Shown here: positions 51,000-60,211 of the stretch, piece after piece
Layout: each line of letters starts with the position of its first letter
How positions within the stretch are numbered: the first letter of the stretch is position 1
Source of the DNA: an uncultured Hyphomonadaceae bacterium
Lineage (GTDB): Bacteria; Pseudomonadota; Alphaproteobacteria; Caulobacterales; Maricaulaceae
Reading direction: 5' to 3'
NCBI GenBank assembly: GCA_913058335.1
Contig: CAJXPX010000006.1
Location: forward strand, 62,001 to 126,000
Length of the DNA: 64,000 nucleotides
The notes under the pieces: generated by a model
Told to the model about the DNA's origin: nothing
The model's input: the letters and a program-made list of their open reading frames with translations, nothing else
The model's database searches: none
Translations under genes and position numbers: made by a program

Positions 51000-52154
51000 T
51001 TAGTTTCCTCTGAAGTAATTATGCGGCGCGAAAGGTAGTTTCACGACTGTGGCGGGGCGGGGTTTGCCCCGAACGATAAGTTGAACGGGCGTACCCGCTT
51101 TGAAGAATTTTCGAGCGACATAGCCCATCGCGATCGGGCCATCGACTGTCGGGCCGTAGCCGCCGCTAGTGATTTCACCGATCGTATTTCCGTCCATGTC
51201 CTGAACTTCGGTATGTTCACGTGCAGGCGCTTTGCCGTCAGGTTTAATTCCAACGAGACGTTTTGTGGTTTTATCTGCCAAGTCCGAGGCGACCCGCTTC
51301 GCGCCTAAATATCCAGCGTCTGCACTGCGGCGATTTTTTTGCACAGACCAAATAAGACCTGCTTCTATGGGAGAGACGCTGGTATCTATATCATGGCCAT
51401 AGAGGCAAAGCCCGGCTTCGAGACGTAAGCTGTCCCGCGCACCGAGGCCGATGGGCTCGATATCGTCATAGCTCAAAAGCTCTTCGACCAAGCGCACCAT
51501 ATCGTCATGTTTTGCGGAGATTTCATATCCGTCTTCGCCCGTATATCCAGACCGGGACACATGAGCCCAGACGGGCGCGTCCAGAGTACCTTTTAACTCC
51601 AGATCGGCATGAGTCATAAAGGTCAGTTTTTCAACATCAGAATTGAGGCACGCCAAAACAGCGGCGGCGCGCGGGCCTTGCAAAGCAATCAGGGAAAGAG
51701 TGTCGTCTTTGACGGAGACCTTTACATTTTCGGGCATATGTTTTTCAAGATGGGCGTAGTCAGCGTCTTTACATCCCGCATTGACGACCAGATAAAGGAC
51801 ATGTTCATAGCCCGGCAAAGCGAGGCGGGAGATCATCAAATCATCCAAAATTCCGCCGTCTTCGTTCAGGAATTGGGAATAGCGCTGCTCTCCCGGCTTA
51901 AGGCTTTGAATGTCGGCGGGAACAAGTTTTTCGAGGGCCTTGGCGGTGGTCGAGAAATCCTTATCATCAGGGGTCAGAAAGACCTGTCCCATATGGGAGA
52001 CATCGAACAGACCGGCCTTTTCGCGCGTATGGAGGTGTTCACCTTTGACGCCGAGCAGATATTGCACAGGCATATCATAGCCTGCAAAAGGCACCATTTT
52101 GGCACCGAGGTCGACATGTTGGCTGTGAAGCGCTGTTTTTTTGAGCTCGCTCAT
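51000..52154 (-). CDS. gcvT: Aminomethyltransferase (glycine cleavage T protein)
   Basis: 384 residues. Releases ammonia and transfers the methylene group to tetrahydrofolate. The T-protein hallmarks are KMVPFAGYDMPVQYL, LFDVSHMGQV, SRSGYTGEDGYEI, GARDSLRLEAGLCLYG and a C-terminal GYVARKF. It is the first gene of the operon, directly behind the glycine riboswitch, and leads gcvH, three tiny membrane genes, gcvPA and gcvPB. Confidence 0.97.
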   Translation of the reverse strand: MSELKKTALHSQHVDLGAKMVPFAGYDMPVQYLLGVKGEHLHTREKAGLFDVSHMGQVFLTPDDKDFSTTAKALEKLVPADIQSLKPGEQRYSQFLNEDGGILDDLMISRLALPGYEHVLYLVVNAGCKDADYAHLEKHMPENVKVSVKDDTLSLIALQGPRAAAVLACLNSDVEKLTFMTHADLELKGTLDAPVWAHVSRSGYTGEDGYEISAKHDDMVRLVEELLSYDDIEPIGLGARDSLRLEAGLCLYGHDIDTSVSPIEAGLIWSVQKNRRSADAGYLGAKRVASDLADKTTKRLVGIKPDGKAPAREHTEVQDMDGNTIGEITSGGYGPTVDGPIAMGYVARKFFKAGTPVQLIVRGKPRPATVVKLPFAPHNYFRGN

Positions 52155-52195
52155 AAGTCACACTTTCGTATCGCGGATAAACCGCAGGAAGTGCC

Positions 52196-52428
52196 ACCTG
52201 CTGTCTCTTTGGGCCTGAGAGATTGACGGACGCCGATTTTCTAACAGCTGCCGCTTACTCCGTCGGCGGGGCCTTTCACCATCCCCATACAGGGAGACCC
52301 GCTTTCCAGCGTATTGACGTCCAAACGGTCCGTTGACCTGAGCGTTTCCGGGGCGGTTGCGCCTTCGGTGGCGGCCCCCTTATGACAGGGCAAAATTCCG
52401 CACTCTCCCATCTGGACGGGATAGCCGT
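52196..52428 (-). promoter_or_regulatory. Tandem glycine riboswitch
   Basis: On the minus strand two glycine aptamers follow each other. The first carries ATGGGAGAGTGCGG, then CACCGAAGGCGCAACCG and GGAAACGCTCAGGTCAACGG. The second carries AGCGGGTCTCCCTGTATGGG, then GCCGACGGAGTAAGCGG and ends CAATCTCTCAGGCCCAAAGA then GACAGCAGG. These are the conserved aptamer elements of the gcvT riboswitch, and the gene immediately downstream is gcvT, so glycine binding should switch on the operon. The boundaries are estimated by eye. Confidence 0.92.
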
Positions 52429-52444
52429 CTCATGTGCGATTTTA

Positions 52445-52461
52445 CCGATTGAGTCAATCGG
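52445..52461. promoter_or_regulatory. Perfect 8-1-8 palindrome in the gcv/52544 divergent region
   Basis: CCGATTGAGTCAATCGG is a perfect inverted repeat with a one-base centre. It lies just upstream of the riboswitch and about 80 bases before the divergent small gene, where a regulator (or the gcv promoter) would sit. A dimeric transcription factor operator is the natural reading; the factor is unknown. Confidence 0.45.
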
Positions 52462-52543
52462 AAGCTATTAAATTGACCTGTAGCAATTCTGTTAAACCTT
52501 CTGTGTTAATGCCTGTGCAAACCTGAAAACCAAAGGATAAAAA

Positions 52544-52852
52544 ATGTCCGGTAAGTCCAAAGAAGAAATTGCGTTCGAGCTCGTCTCAAAGCTTAAAGGC
52601 GTCGGTGTCTGGGGTGAAAATAATATGGCCCAGATTCTGGATATGTATGCAGAATGCCTCGAGGCGACGTCTGGCATGCGAAATAAAAAACCTGCGCCTC
52701 AACAGGCCGCCGCACAAAATCAGACCGCCCGCCCCGCGCCGCCTCAATTCGCCCCGCAGCAACAACAGCAAACGGCCCCAACGCAGCCAATGCACCCACA
52801 ATCCCAGCAGCAAGCCGTGCCATATACTCCGCAAGGCATAGCCCAACGCTAA
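52544..52852 (+). CDS. Small protein with Gln/Pro-rich tail
   Basis: 102 residues. The first half is a helical segment (EEIAFELVSKLKGVGVWGEN, then NMAQILDMYAECLEATSGMR). The second half is low-complexity Gln/Pro/Ala (PQFAPQQQQQTAPTQPMHPQ). The ATG is preceded by AAAGGA. No family is recognised; the tail looks disordered. It is convergent with argS and divergent from the gcv operon. Confidence 0.65.
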   Translation: MSGKSKEEIAFELVSKLKGVGVWGENNMAQILDMYAECLEATSGMRNKKPAPQQAAAQNQTARPAPPQFAPQQQQQTAPTQPMHPQSQQQAVPYTPQGIAQR

Positions 52853-52858
52853 GGCAAG

Positions 52859-54637
52859 CTACATCCGTTCCGGCGTTTCAATTCCTAGAATGGTCAAACC
52901 TTTTTCAAGCTGGCGAAGAGTTAACTCTGCCAAAGCCAGCCTTGACATTTTGATCTCGTCTGGAACACCTTCGGCTAAAATCGGACAATCAGAGTAAAAG
53001 CGCGAAAAGCTTTGTGCGACTCGGTAAATGTGATCGCAGAGAATATGTGGCGCGTATTTCTCGGCCGATATTTGAACAGCGCGCCCAAAAGCATCTAGAG
53101 CGAGCAGAAGTTGCGCCTCAGTGGGATCAGAAATTTTAATTTTTCCGGGTGAGACGCCCTCATCCTTGGCGCGGCGTAAAATAGATTTAATTCTAACGGC
53201 GGCATAGAGCAGATATGGCCCTGTCTTACCTTCAAACGCCGTAAACCGTTCCGGGTCAAAAACATAATTTGTCAGGCGTTGGTTTTGGAGATCAGCAAAT
53301 TTAAGCGCAGCCAAACCGATTTTACGGGAAATTTCTTTGCGTTCGGACGAATCAAAATCGGCGCCAATGCCGGAATCTTCGATTCGTTTTTCCGCTGCTT
53401 CATTCATGATTTTGATCAGGTCTTCTAAGCGTAGAACGCCACCTTCACGTGTTTTAAACGGTTTTCCATCCTTGCCGTTCATTGTTCCAAAACCGGCATG
53501 GAAAAGCTGTTCACGCTTATACCACTCAGCCTTTATGGCAGCGCGGAAAACCTGTTCAAAATGAAGCGCCTGGCGTTGATCTACGACATAAATGATTAAA
53601 TCTGGATCAATCTCATTTTTCCGGTCAATCAAAGTCGCCAGATCAGTTGTATGATAAAGCACCGCGCCGGAACTTGCCAAAAGCATAACAGGCGGGACGT
53701 CTTTATTTTCATTTTCTTCTTCGACGCGAATAATGAGCGCGCCGTCATCGTCTTCTGCGATGTTCTTGCGACGAAATTCTTCGATCATTTCAGGGATCAA
53801 GTGATCGACGCAGGCTTCGCCGTTCCATAGGTCAAACTCTACACCTAAATCACCATACCCTATTTTTAGCGCGGCGACTGACACGTCGATAAAATGTTTA
53901 AGTAGCGCCATGTAGCCGGCACGCCCGGCCTGTAATTCCGCTGTGGCCAGACGCGAACGCTCCATACGACCTTCATCATTTTTAGCCGCATTACTGGCTT
54001 GAGGATAAAGACGGGCGAGGTCGTCCATCGTAACAGGCGGCTCTTCCGGATAGTCATTCATTTTTGCCGCGTCGAAATAAGGCAGATCAGGCTCTTCAAT
54101 TTCCAATTCGGATATCAAATGGCCCATTTGCAAGCCCCAGTCGCCCATATGCACATCGCCAATGACTTTATGACCAAGCGCGCGGTAAAGGCGCTTAATT
54201 GCTTCCCCAATAACCGCTGAACGAAGGTGGCCCACATGCATCGGTTTGGCAACATTTGCGCCGCCATAGTCCACGACAATAGTTTTGGGAGCGACTTGCT
54301 CAATGCCTAGTGTCTCGCTACCGGATAAATCGCTCGCACGTTTCGATAAAGCCTCTTCAGTAGGCTCTATATTTATAAACCCTGGCCCGCCAACTTCCAG
54401 CGTTTTAATGGCGGGATGGTCTTTTACGGCATCTGCAACGGATTGCGCAATGTCGCGTGGGTTGACTTTTTCGCCGCGTTTTTTCGCCTGTCCCGCAGCG
54501 GCCATTGCTCCGTTACATTGGAACGGGGCCAAGTCAGGCCTGTCGGATTCACGAACCGAGCCGAGCTCGGGCGCATATCCCAAATCCGCAAAAGCGGTTT
54601 GGAAAGCCTGTTCCAGACTCTGTAAAATTGAGGACAT
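52859..54637 (-). CDS. argS: Arginyl-tRNA synthetase
   Basis: 592 residues, class I. The HIGH motif reads AKPMHVGHLRSAVIG. A long N-terminal Arg-tRNA synthetase domain (GAMAAAGQAKKRGEKVNPRD), the catalytic region with GDWGLQMGHLISEL, and a DALR anticodon-binding domain at the C-terminus are visible. The usual KMSK lysine site appears as KTREGGVLRLEDL, as in most bacterial ArgS. It is a normal housekeeping gene converging with the small Gln/Pro-rich gene. Confidence 0.97.
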   Translation of the reverse strand: MSSILQSLEQAFQTAFADLGYAPELGSVRESDRPDLAPFQCNGAMAAAGQAKKRGEKVNPRDIAQSVADAVKDHPAIKTLEVGGPGFINIEPTEEALSKRASDLSGSETLGIEQVAPKTIVVDYGGANVAKPMHVGHLRSAVIGEAIKRLYRALGHKVIGDVHMGDWGLQMGHLISELEIEEPDLPYFDAAKMNDYPEEPPVTMDDLARLYPQASNAAKNDEGRMERSRLATAELQAGRAGYMALLKHFIDVSVAALKIGYGDLGVEFDLWNGEACVDHLIPEMIEEFRRKNIAEDDDGALIIRVEEENENKDVPPVMLLASSGAVLYHTTDLATLIDRKNEIDPDLIIYVVDQRQALHFEQVFRAAIKAEWYKREQLFHAGFGTMNGKDGKPFKTREGGVLRLEDLIKIMNEAAEKRIEDSGIGADFDSSERKEISRKIGLAALKFADLQNQRLTNYVFDPERFTAFEGKTGPYLLYAAVRIKSILRRAKDEGVSPGKIKISDPTEAQLLLALDAFGRAVQISAEKYAPHILCDHIYRVAQSFSRFYSDCPILAEGVPDEIKMSRLALAELTLRQLEKGLTILGIETPERM

Positions 54638-54683
54638 AGATGCGATTACTCTTATTTTTTGTTATTGCCCTTACGCAAGGCGC

Positions 54684-55277
54684 TTATTCTTGCCCCGCAG
54701 ATAGTCTGAAACGACGACCCTCAGCATTGAATTGACGTTGGGATTCGGTCAATTCGAAACCGACAATAATTTCGAAATTAACGCCTGACGTGGTCGCTGT
54801 CGCCCTTGGAATAATTATTTTCTCGACCTCTTCGACAACGCGTACGCGGTCTTTTCCCGCAGGAAATGTGACCTGCATTGGGAAAACTTCCTTGTTAATA
54901 ACGTCCACATTTTTGCGGGTCACAGCGACGAAATATTCATAAGTTGCCGTATTCTGGCTCGCCGCCGGCCCCCGGCCAAGGTCAAACGTAATTTCCAGAT
55001 TGGAGTCAATCGGCTCCTCGTTATAATAACGGCAGAGGCTACGCACATTATTGATTTCACCTGTAAAACCGACATTTTCGAACCGCTGCTCATTATCGCG
55101 AAACTCAACAATGCGGGAGGCTTCATAAAGCGAAAAAGCCCGAGGACATGGTCCGGCATTTTGCTTTGTCGCCGCATCCCCCATATTCAGGGCATCAGCG
55201 GTGCTTTTACAGGCACTCAACCCTGAGGCAGTTGTCACTCCGAGGAGCGTTGTCATAATAACGGTCCGAAAACGCAT
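54684..55277 (-). CDS. Hypothetical lipoprotein
   Basis: 197 residues. A lipoprotein signal (MRFRTVIMTTLLGVTTASGL then SAC, Cys23) is followed by a mixed alpha/beta domain with VGFTGEINNVRSLCRYYN and EYFVAVTRKNVDVINKEVFP. Similar lipoproteins occur in alphaproteobacteria beside core genes, without known role. It starts 46 bases upstream of argS in the same direction, so they may share a transcript, and it is divergent from ispH. Confidence 0.72.
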   Translation of the reverse strand: MRFRTVIMTTLLGVTTASGLSACKSTADALNMGDAATKQNAGPCPRAFSLYEASRIVEFRDNEQRFENVGFTGEINNVRSLCRYYNEEPIDSNLEITFDLGRGPAASQNTATYEYFVAVTRKNVDVINKEVFPMQVTFPAGKDRVRVVEEVEKIIIPRATATTSGVNFEIIVGFELTESQRQFNAEGRRFRLSAGQE

Positions 55278-55446
55278 AATGTAATTCCCAATAAACGGCC
55301 CTCAAAAAGGCCTCTTTCTTTCCCTATATATTCAGGGAACGGACAGTGGCGATATTGCTAACGCTCTGCTATGGCAGGTCATAGACAGATAAGCGCCCTG
55401 CCGCAACGCCAAGATGACAGCAAGCAGGCCGCGTGAGGAGAAATTA

Positions 55447-56463
55447 ATGTCAGGCTCTACTGCCTCTGAAATAATACCATCCGAGAACTCGACCGGAGAG
55501 CTTCCTCTCGGGAATGAAGACCGCATGCGTAAAACTGTCTTGCTGGCCGCACCTCGGGGATTTTGCGCTGGCGTTGACCGCGCAATTCAGATCGTTGAAA
55601 AATCCATCGAAGCCTATGGGGCTCCGGTCTATGTTAGACACGAAATCGTTCATAATCGCCATGTCGTAGATCGATTATCTGAACTTGGAGCCGTTTTTGT
55701 GGCTGAGCTCAGCGAGTGTCCTGATGATCGTCCGGTTATATTTTCTGCCCATGGCGTGCCAAAATCCGTGCCTCGTGCCGCCGAAGCCCGCAATCTGAAT
55801 TTTCTGGATGCCACTTGCCCGCTCGTGTCAAAAGTTCATGTCGAGGCTGAGCGCCACGCCAAAAACGGGCGGCACATCTTGTTAATTGGTCATAAGGGCC
55901 ATCCCGAAGTTATCGGCACAATGGGTCAACTTCCCGTTGGGGATATTTCTTTAATTGAGACGGAAGAAGATGCCCGAAATTTTATGACAAAAGATCCGGA
56001 TAATCTGGCTTTGGTAACGCAAACGACATTGAGTGTGGACGATACCGCTGGGCTCATCGCGATTTTACAAGAGCGATTTCCCTCCGTCGCTCTACCTTTC
56101 AAAGAAGATATTTGTTATGCCACGACCAACCGTCAAGCCGCCGTTAAAGCAATTGCTGAACGCTGTGACCTTCTTTTGGTTATTGGCTCCCAAAAGTCCT
56201 CGAACTCCAAACGTTTGGTCGAAGTGGGAGCAAAGGGCGGTTCAGGCGAGGCGATGTTGATATCCGATGCGGAGAGCATTGATTGGGATCGAGTGGATGG
56301 ATCGAAGACTATCGGCCTATCGGCAGGAGCGAGCGCACCCGAATACCTTACAAACGGAGTTTTAGCGGCCCTGCGTTCGCGTTATGACGTAACCGTCGAA
56401 GAAGTTGAAGTGGTCAAAGAAAAAGTTGTCTTTCGTCTGCCCCGTCAACTTTTAAATGTCTAA
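55447..56463 (+). CDS. ispH: 4-hydroxy-3-methylbut-2-enyl diphosphate reductase (IspH)
   Basis: Last step of the MEP pathway, making IPP and DMAPP. The [4Fe-4S] cluster cysteines are in [10 protein letters not shown] (Cys40), [11 protein letters not shown] and [10 protein letters not shown], and the active-site [10 protein letters not shown] is present. The ATG used has a GAGGAG ribosome site six bases before it and gives 338 residues. An in-frame ATG 11 codons earlier is less likely. rnhA starts inside its last codons. Confidence 0.96.
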   Translation: MSGSTASEIIPSENSTGELPLGNEDRMRKTVLLAAPRGFCAGVDRAIQIVEKSIEAYGAPVYVRHEIVHNRHVVDRLSELGAVFVAELSECPDDRPVIFSAHGVPKSVPRAAEARNLNFLDATCPLVSKVHVEAERHAKNGRHILLIGHKGHPEVIGTMGQLPVGDISLIETEEDARNFMTKDPDNLALVTQTTLSVDDTAGLIAILQERFPSVALPFKEDICYATTNRQAAVKAIAERCDLLLVIGSQKSSNSKRLVEVGAKGGSGEAMLISDAESIDWDRVDGSKTIGLSAGASAPEYLTNGVLAALRSRYDVTVEEVEVVKEKVVFRLPRQLLNV

Positions 56464-56938
56464 TATGCCGCGTACTGGTTCAAAATTAGAGTCCGGGGCG
56501 CTGGACGGCGCACTCGTCATTTATACGGATGGGGCTTGTTCCGGTAATCCCGGCCCGGGCGGTTGGGGCGCGGTGATGTATCACGGCAAGCGAACAAAAG
56601 AATTATTCGGCGGCGAAAAAGAAACTACCAATAACCGTATGGAATTGATGGGCGCTATTAAAGCTTTGGAAGCCGTCAAACCCGGATTTAAAGGCCCCAT
56701 CGTTCTGTTCACCGATTCTACATATGTCCTGAAAGGGATTACGGAATGGATTCATGGATGGAAGAAACGCGGATGGAAAAAGGGAGACAAAAAACCAGTG
56801 GTAAACAAAGACCTTTGGCAGCGTTTAGATACCCTCAATGCCGCCCGTGAAGTTCGTTGGGAGTGGGTAAAAGGTCATGCCGGCGATATTGGCAATGAGA
56901 TAGCAGATGAACTGGCCAGGCGCGGAATCCCGAAATAA
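56456..56938 (+). CDS. rnhA: Ribonuclease HI
   Basis: 160 residues. Degrades RNA in RNA-DNA hybrids. Metal-binding acidic residues are in [35 protein letters not shown] and [17 protein letters not shown], and the final [18 protein letters not shown] carries the catalytic His and Asp. It begins within the end of ispH (ATG overlaps the stop), a linkage seen in other alphaproteobacteria. Confidence 0.97.
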   Translation: MSNMPRTGSKLESGALDGALVIYTDGACSGNPGPGGWGAVMYHGKRTKELFGGEKETTNNRMELMGAIKALEAVKPGFKGPIVLFTDSTYVLKGITEWIHGWKKRGWKKGDKKPVVNKDLWQRLDTLNAAREVRWEWVKGHAGDIGNEIADELARRGIPK

Positions 56939-56953
56939 TTAGCGCCATACGTC

Positions 56954-57427
56954 TTAGGCCAAAGGCTCTACTTTCAAAACTGTCCCCTCAACAGAAATGA
57001 TTCTCAGTTCATCTCCTATGAGCGCATTGCCTGTATCCATCATGGCTTGCCACTGTGTATCGCCAACTTGGACGCGTCCGCGACCCGTTTCGAACGTCGT
57101 GACGGCCTTCACTCGGCGGCCCACCATTGAACGAGCCCGGTCATTTAGGTCAGAGGGCTCTCCGCCCTTCATCATAGGCTGAAAATATTTATGGCCAGCA
57201 AAGAGCAGTCCCGCGCTGATGAGAAAGAATAATAAGAATTGCATTTCCCAGGCGAGCGGCAGAACAAAAACCAAAACTCCTACAATTAAAGCGGCGACAG
57301 CGGGCCATAAAATATAGGTTGTGCCAGTTATCACTTCGAGCGTCAGCAGGAGAACCCCAAAAATTAGCCATTTCGTACCGTTCATGCCCTCTAAGAGTTG
57401 AAGGAAGGCGTTTCCGTCGCCGTTCAT
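56954..57427 (-). CDS. NfeD-family membrane protein
   Basis: 157 residues: transmembrane helices near the start (LIFGVLLLTLEVITGTTYIL, VAALIVGVLVFVLPLA and FLLFFLISAGLLFAGH) and a C-terminal soluble OB-like domain (VGRRVKAVTTFETGRGRVQV). NfeD proteins partner stomatin-like SPFH proteins, and here the start overlaps the SPFH gene stop by 4 bases. Together they likely organise or quality-control membrane proteins. Confidence 0.88.
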   Translation of the reverse strand: MNGDGNAFLQLLEGMNGTKWLIFGVLLLTLEVITGTTYILWPAVAALIVGVLVFVLPLAWEMQFLLFFLISAGLLFAGHKYFQPMMKGGEPSDLNDRARSMVGRRVKAVTTFETGRGRVQVGDTQWQAMMDTGNALIGDELRIISVEGTVLKVEPLA

Positions 57428-58350
57428 TTCTTGACCACTTTCGCATCGCCCGCTTCGAGGAGGGCGCCGATACCGCCGACAGTCGCGGCAAGACTAGAGA
57501 GTTCCGCCGGGACGATAACGGTTTTCTGGTTTGGGGAATTAGCCAGCTCCCCAAAGGCTTTCACATATTCCTGCGCAATGAAATAATTCACGGCGTTCAC
57601 ATCACCCTTGGCAATAGCAACACTGACCATTTCCGTTGCGCGGGCTTCGGCCTCGGCTTCGCGTTCCCGGCCTTCGGCGTCAAGAAAGGCGGCGTCCCGT
57701 CGGCCTTCGGCTTCCCGGACAGCGGCTTCTTTTTCGCCCTCAGCGCGTAATATCTGACTTTGTTTTTGCCCCTCTGCCATGAGGATGTCGGCGCGTTTTT
57801 CACGTTCCGCCTTCATCTGCTTATTCATCGCTTCGGTAATATCAGCCGGAGGCGAGAGGTCTTTAATTTCGATGCGGGTGACTTTCGTACCCCAAGGATC
57901 CGTAGCGCTATCAATTACGGTTAAAAGCTTTGCATTGATATCGTCCCGGCGGGACAAAACCTCATCCAAATCCATAGATCCGACCACAGTCCGAACATTG
58001 GTCAAACAAAGATTTTTAATCGCATTATCGAGATTATTGACTTCATAAGCTGCCTGCCGCGCGTCTATCACTTGGATGAAAACTACTGCGTCCGCCGTGA
58101 CCATGGCGTTATCTTTGGTGATGACGTCTTGCGACGGAATATCAATCACTCGCTCGCGCATATTCATCTGATACCCAACCCGGTCCACAAAAGGGATTAT
58201 AAAGGTCAGCCCAGGCTGGAGCGTTCGGGTATATCGCCCGAAACGTTCCACGGTATATTGCATGCCTTGGGGAACGGCTTTGACAGCTTTTATGGTAATA
58301 AAGACAATAAACGCTACCAAGGCGATCAAAAATATTTGTCCGGCTGTCAT
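57424..58350 (-). CDS. qmcA: SPFH-domain stomatin/prohibitin-like protein (QmcA)
   Basis: 308 residues. An N-terminal transmembrane helix (FLIALVAFIVFITIKAVKAV) and an SPFH domain (TVERFGRYTRTLQPGLTFII, MRERVIDIPSQDVITKDN) lead into a long Ala/Glu coiled-coil (REAEGRRDAAFLDAEGRERE). It forms membrane microdomain scaffolds with NfeD. The pairing and overlap with nfeD are classic. Confidence 0.93.
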   Translation of the reverse strand: MTAGQIFLIALVAFIVFITIKAVKAVPQGMQYTVERFGRYTRTLQPGLTFIIPFVDRVGYQMNMRERVIDIPSQDVITKDNAMVTADAVVFIQVIDARQAAYEVNNLDNAIKNLCLTNVRTVVGSMDLDEVLSRRDDINAKLLTVIDSATDPWGTKVTRIEIKDLSPPADITEAMNKQMKAEREKRADILMAEGQKQSQILRAEGEKEAAVREAEGRRDAAFLDAEGREREAEAEARATEMVSVAIAKGDVNAVNYFIAQEYVKAFGELANSPNQKTVIVPAELSSLAATVGGIGALLEAGDAKVVKK

Positions 58351-58383
58351 ATTATCCCCCTCAGATTATATAAGCTTGTAAGC

Positions 58384-58872
58384 TTATCCTGTTAAAGCCT
58401 CAAGCATGTGTTCGGCTGAACTGACTTTGAACTCCCCCGGCTCTTCAACGAAGAGATGTTCTACCACGCCGTCATTGACGACCATCGCGTAACGTTGGGA
58501 CCGGAGACCCATACCAAATCCAGAGCCATCCATTGTGAGACCAATATCTTTGGCAAAATCGCCATTGCCATCAGCCAGCATTTGGACAGTCTCTCCAACT
58601 TCTTGTTGCTCACCCCAAGCGCCCATGACGAATATATCATTTACGGAAATACAAGCGATTGTGTCGATCCCGGCTGATTTAAGCTCATCTGCTTTGTTCA
58701 CAAATCCAGGCAAATGTTTAGCCGAACAAGTTGGGGTGAAAGCGCCGGGCACAGCAAAGAGGGCCACACGTTTGCCGCCAAAAACCTCTTCCGTTGTTTT
58801 CGGAGCCGGGCCTTCGTCTCCAAATGTCATAAAGCTGGCTTGCGGAAGTTTTTCACCGGTTTTGATTGTCAT
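58384..58872 (-). CDS. Peroxiredoxin (Prx5/AhpE-like redoxin)
   Basis: 162 residues. Reduces peroxides using the peroxidatic Cys49 in VPGAFTPTCSAKHLPGF, where the P-x-x-x-T-x-x-C motif matches the Prx5 group. Other blocks are ISVNDIFVMGAWGEQQ and YAMVVNDGVVEHLFVEEPG. No second (resolving) cysteine at the 1-Cys/2-Cys positions is obvious, so it is probably a glutathione/glutaredoxin-dependent form. It lies upstream of qmcA and is divergent from yqgE. Confidence 0.9.
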   Translation of the reverse strand: MTIKTGEKLPQASFMTFGDEGPAPKTTEEVFGGKRVALFAVPGAFTPTCSAKHLPGFVNKADELKSAGIDTIACISVNDIFVMGAWGEQQEVGETVQMLADGNGDFAKDIGLTMDGSGFGMGLRSQRYAMVVNDGVVEHLFVEEPGEFKVSSAEHMLEALTG

Positions 58873-58976
58873 TTCGTCTCTCTCATTTTTAAATTTCTAT
58901 CTATTTTATATGGGGCGCTCACATTGTTTTGACAAGACAGGTTGAAACGAAAAGCCATTCCGCCCATTTAATCTAT

Positions 58977-59597
58977 ATGAGCAAAACAAAAAAATATTCC
59001 TCCGAAAAGAAAACTGACGACAATACGGAACAGAAAAATGTTACCTATATGTCTGGTCGGTTTCTTTTAGCGACCCCGGCGATGGGCGACCCTCGCTTTA
59101 AAAATACGCTTATTTATGTCTGTTCTCATGATGAACACGGCGCAATGGGCATTATTGTCAATAAGTCCAAAGGCGGATTGTTAATCTCTGACCTGCTTGA
59201 GCAAATTGGCGTGGAAGGTGATGTCCGCGTCGCGGACACGCCTGTACTGAATGGCGGCCCGGTTGATATTGACCGGGGCTTTGTTCTCCATTCTTCGGAT
59301 TACTACAAAGACGAAACGAGTCTAAAGCTTTCCGACACTCTCACCCTCACCTCTACTAAGGATGTGCTAGAGGCTCTCGTCAGCGACGAGGCTCCGAAAA
59401 AAGCGATGCTCTCTATCGGCTATTGCGGATGGGGCGAAGGACAGTTGGAATCAGAAATCATGCAAAATGGGTGGCTCATTGTAGACGCTGATGAAACCAT
59501 GATTTTTGGTGAAGATCTGGACATTAAGCGTCAACGCGCTTTTGATACGATCGGTATTTCCCCCGAAGCGCTCTCGTTTTTGGGCGGGACCGCTTAA
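58977..59597 (+). CDS. YqgE/AlgH family (UPF0301) protein
   Basis: 206 residues. The family motif RFLLATPAMGDPRFKNTLIY is followed by GAMGIIVNKSKG, VLNGGPVDIDRGFVLHS and ALVSDEAPKKAMLSIGYCGWG, all usual for UPF0301. AlgH is linked to polysaccharide regulation in pseudomonads; the general role is not known. A polar N-terminal extension of ~20 residues precedes the core. The ATG at 58977 is the best of several in-frame starts. Confidence 0.85.
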   Translation: MSKTKKYSSEKKTDDNTEQKNVTYMSGRFLLATPAMGDPRFKNTLIYVCSHDEHGAMGIIVNKSKGGLLISDLLEQIGVEGDVRVADTPVLNGGPVDIDRGFVLHSSDYYKDETSLKLSDTLTLTSTKDVLEALVSDEAPKKAMLSIGYCGWGEGQLESEIMQNGWLIVDADETMIFGEDLDIKRQRAFDTIGISPEALSFLGGTA

Positions 59598-59612
59598 TTT
59601 AAACATTCAATC

Positions 59613-60185
59613 TCAATCCGAGCTAAGTTTAGCGAAGATAATATGATCGCGCCATTGCTTGTCTGTTTTCAGATAACCGCGCGCAATGCCTTCTCGTGTG
59701 AAGTTTTGTGATTCCAGCACCGTTATAGAGGCGGCGTTTATTGGCTGTACTGCCGCTTCTATGCGGTGAAGTCCCAAGGTCTCAAAACCGAATTGTGTCA
59801 CGGCGCTGACGGCGGCGCGGGCAAATCCCTGTTTTGTAAATCTTTGCCCCACCCAATAGCCCAGACGGGCAGACTGAGAACTACCGCGTTCAACATGGGT
59901 GAGATTGCAAGCCCCAATTAAAGTTTCCTGTGCGCCGTAATAAAGATGAAACGGGTAAGCCTGTCCATTTTGAACCAGTTTTTTGAAGCGCGAGAGCTGG
60001 GTTCTATATGTTACCCGGCTCAACGCGGCGTCAGTCCAACCTGGCTCCCAAGGGCTCAACCAATCTTTATTATCCCGCCGCAACATGGACCAAGTTTCGA
60101 AGTCGGCCCAACGAGGGTGGCGTAGAGTCAGTCCTCCACCAACTGAGTGCGCTTTTAAAACAGTATGAATCGTGGCATTCGCCAT
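59613..60185 (-). CDS. GNAT acetyltransferase (RimJ/RimL-like)
   Basis: 190 residues of the GNAT fold. The acetyl-CoA loop is in LGYWVGQRFTKQGFARAAVS, followed by LGLHRIEAAVQPINAASITV then LESQNFTREG, a run characteristic of the ribosomal-protein-alanine acetyltransferase group (RimJ). The start lies after a helix-rich N-terminus. It is the last gene of the leftward cytochrome oxidase assembly block. Confidence 0.88.
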   Translation of the reverse strand: MANATIHTVLKAHSVGGGLTLRHPRWADFETWSMLRRDNKDWLSPWEPGWTDAALSRVTYRTQLSRFKKLVQNGQAYPFHLYYGAQETLIGACNLTHVERGSSQSARLGYWVGQRFTKQGFARAAVSAVTQFGFETLGLHRIEAAVQPINAASITVLESQNFTREGIARGYLKTDKQWRDHIIFAKLSSD

Positions 60186-60211
60186 TATCCGAACTCCCTC
60201 ACCGCGCCCGG

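Noticed and set aside
51609-52226. 205-codon plus-strand frame
   Set aside because: It lies wholly antisense to gcvT and the riboswitch and shows no protein-family features; it is a shadow of the real gene.
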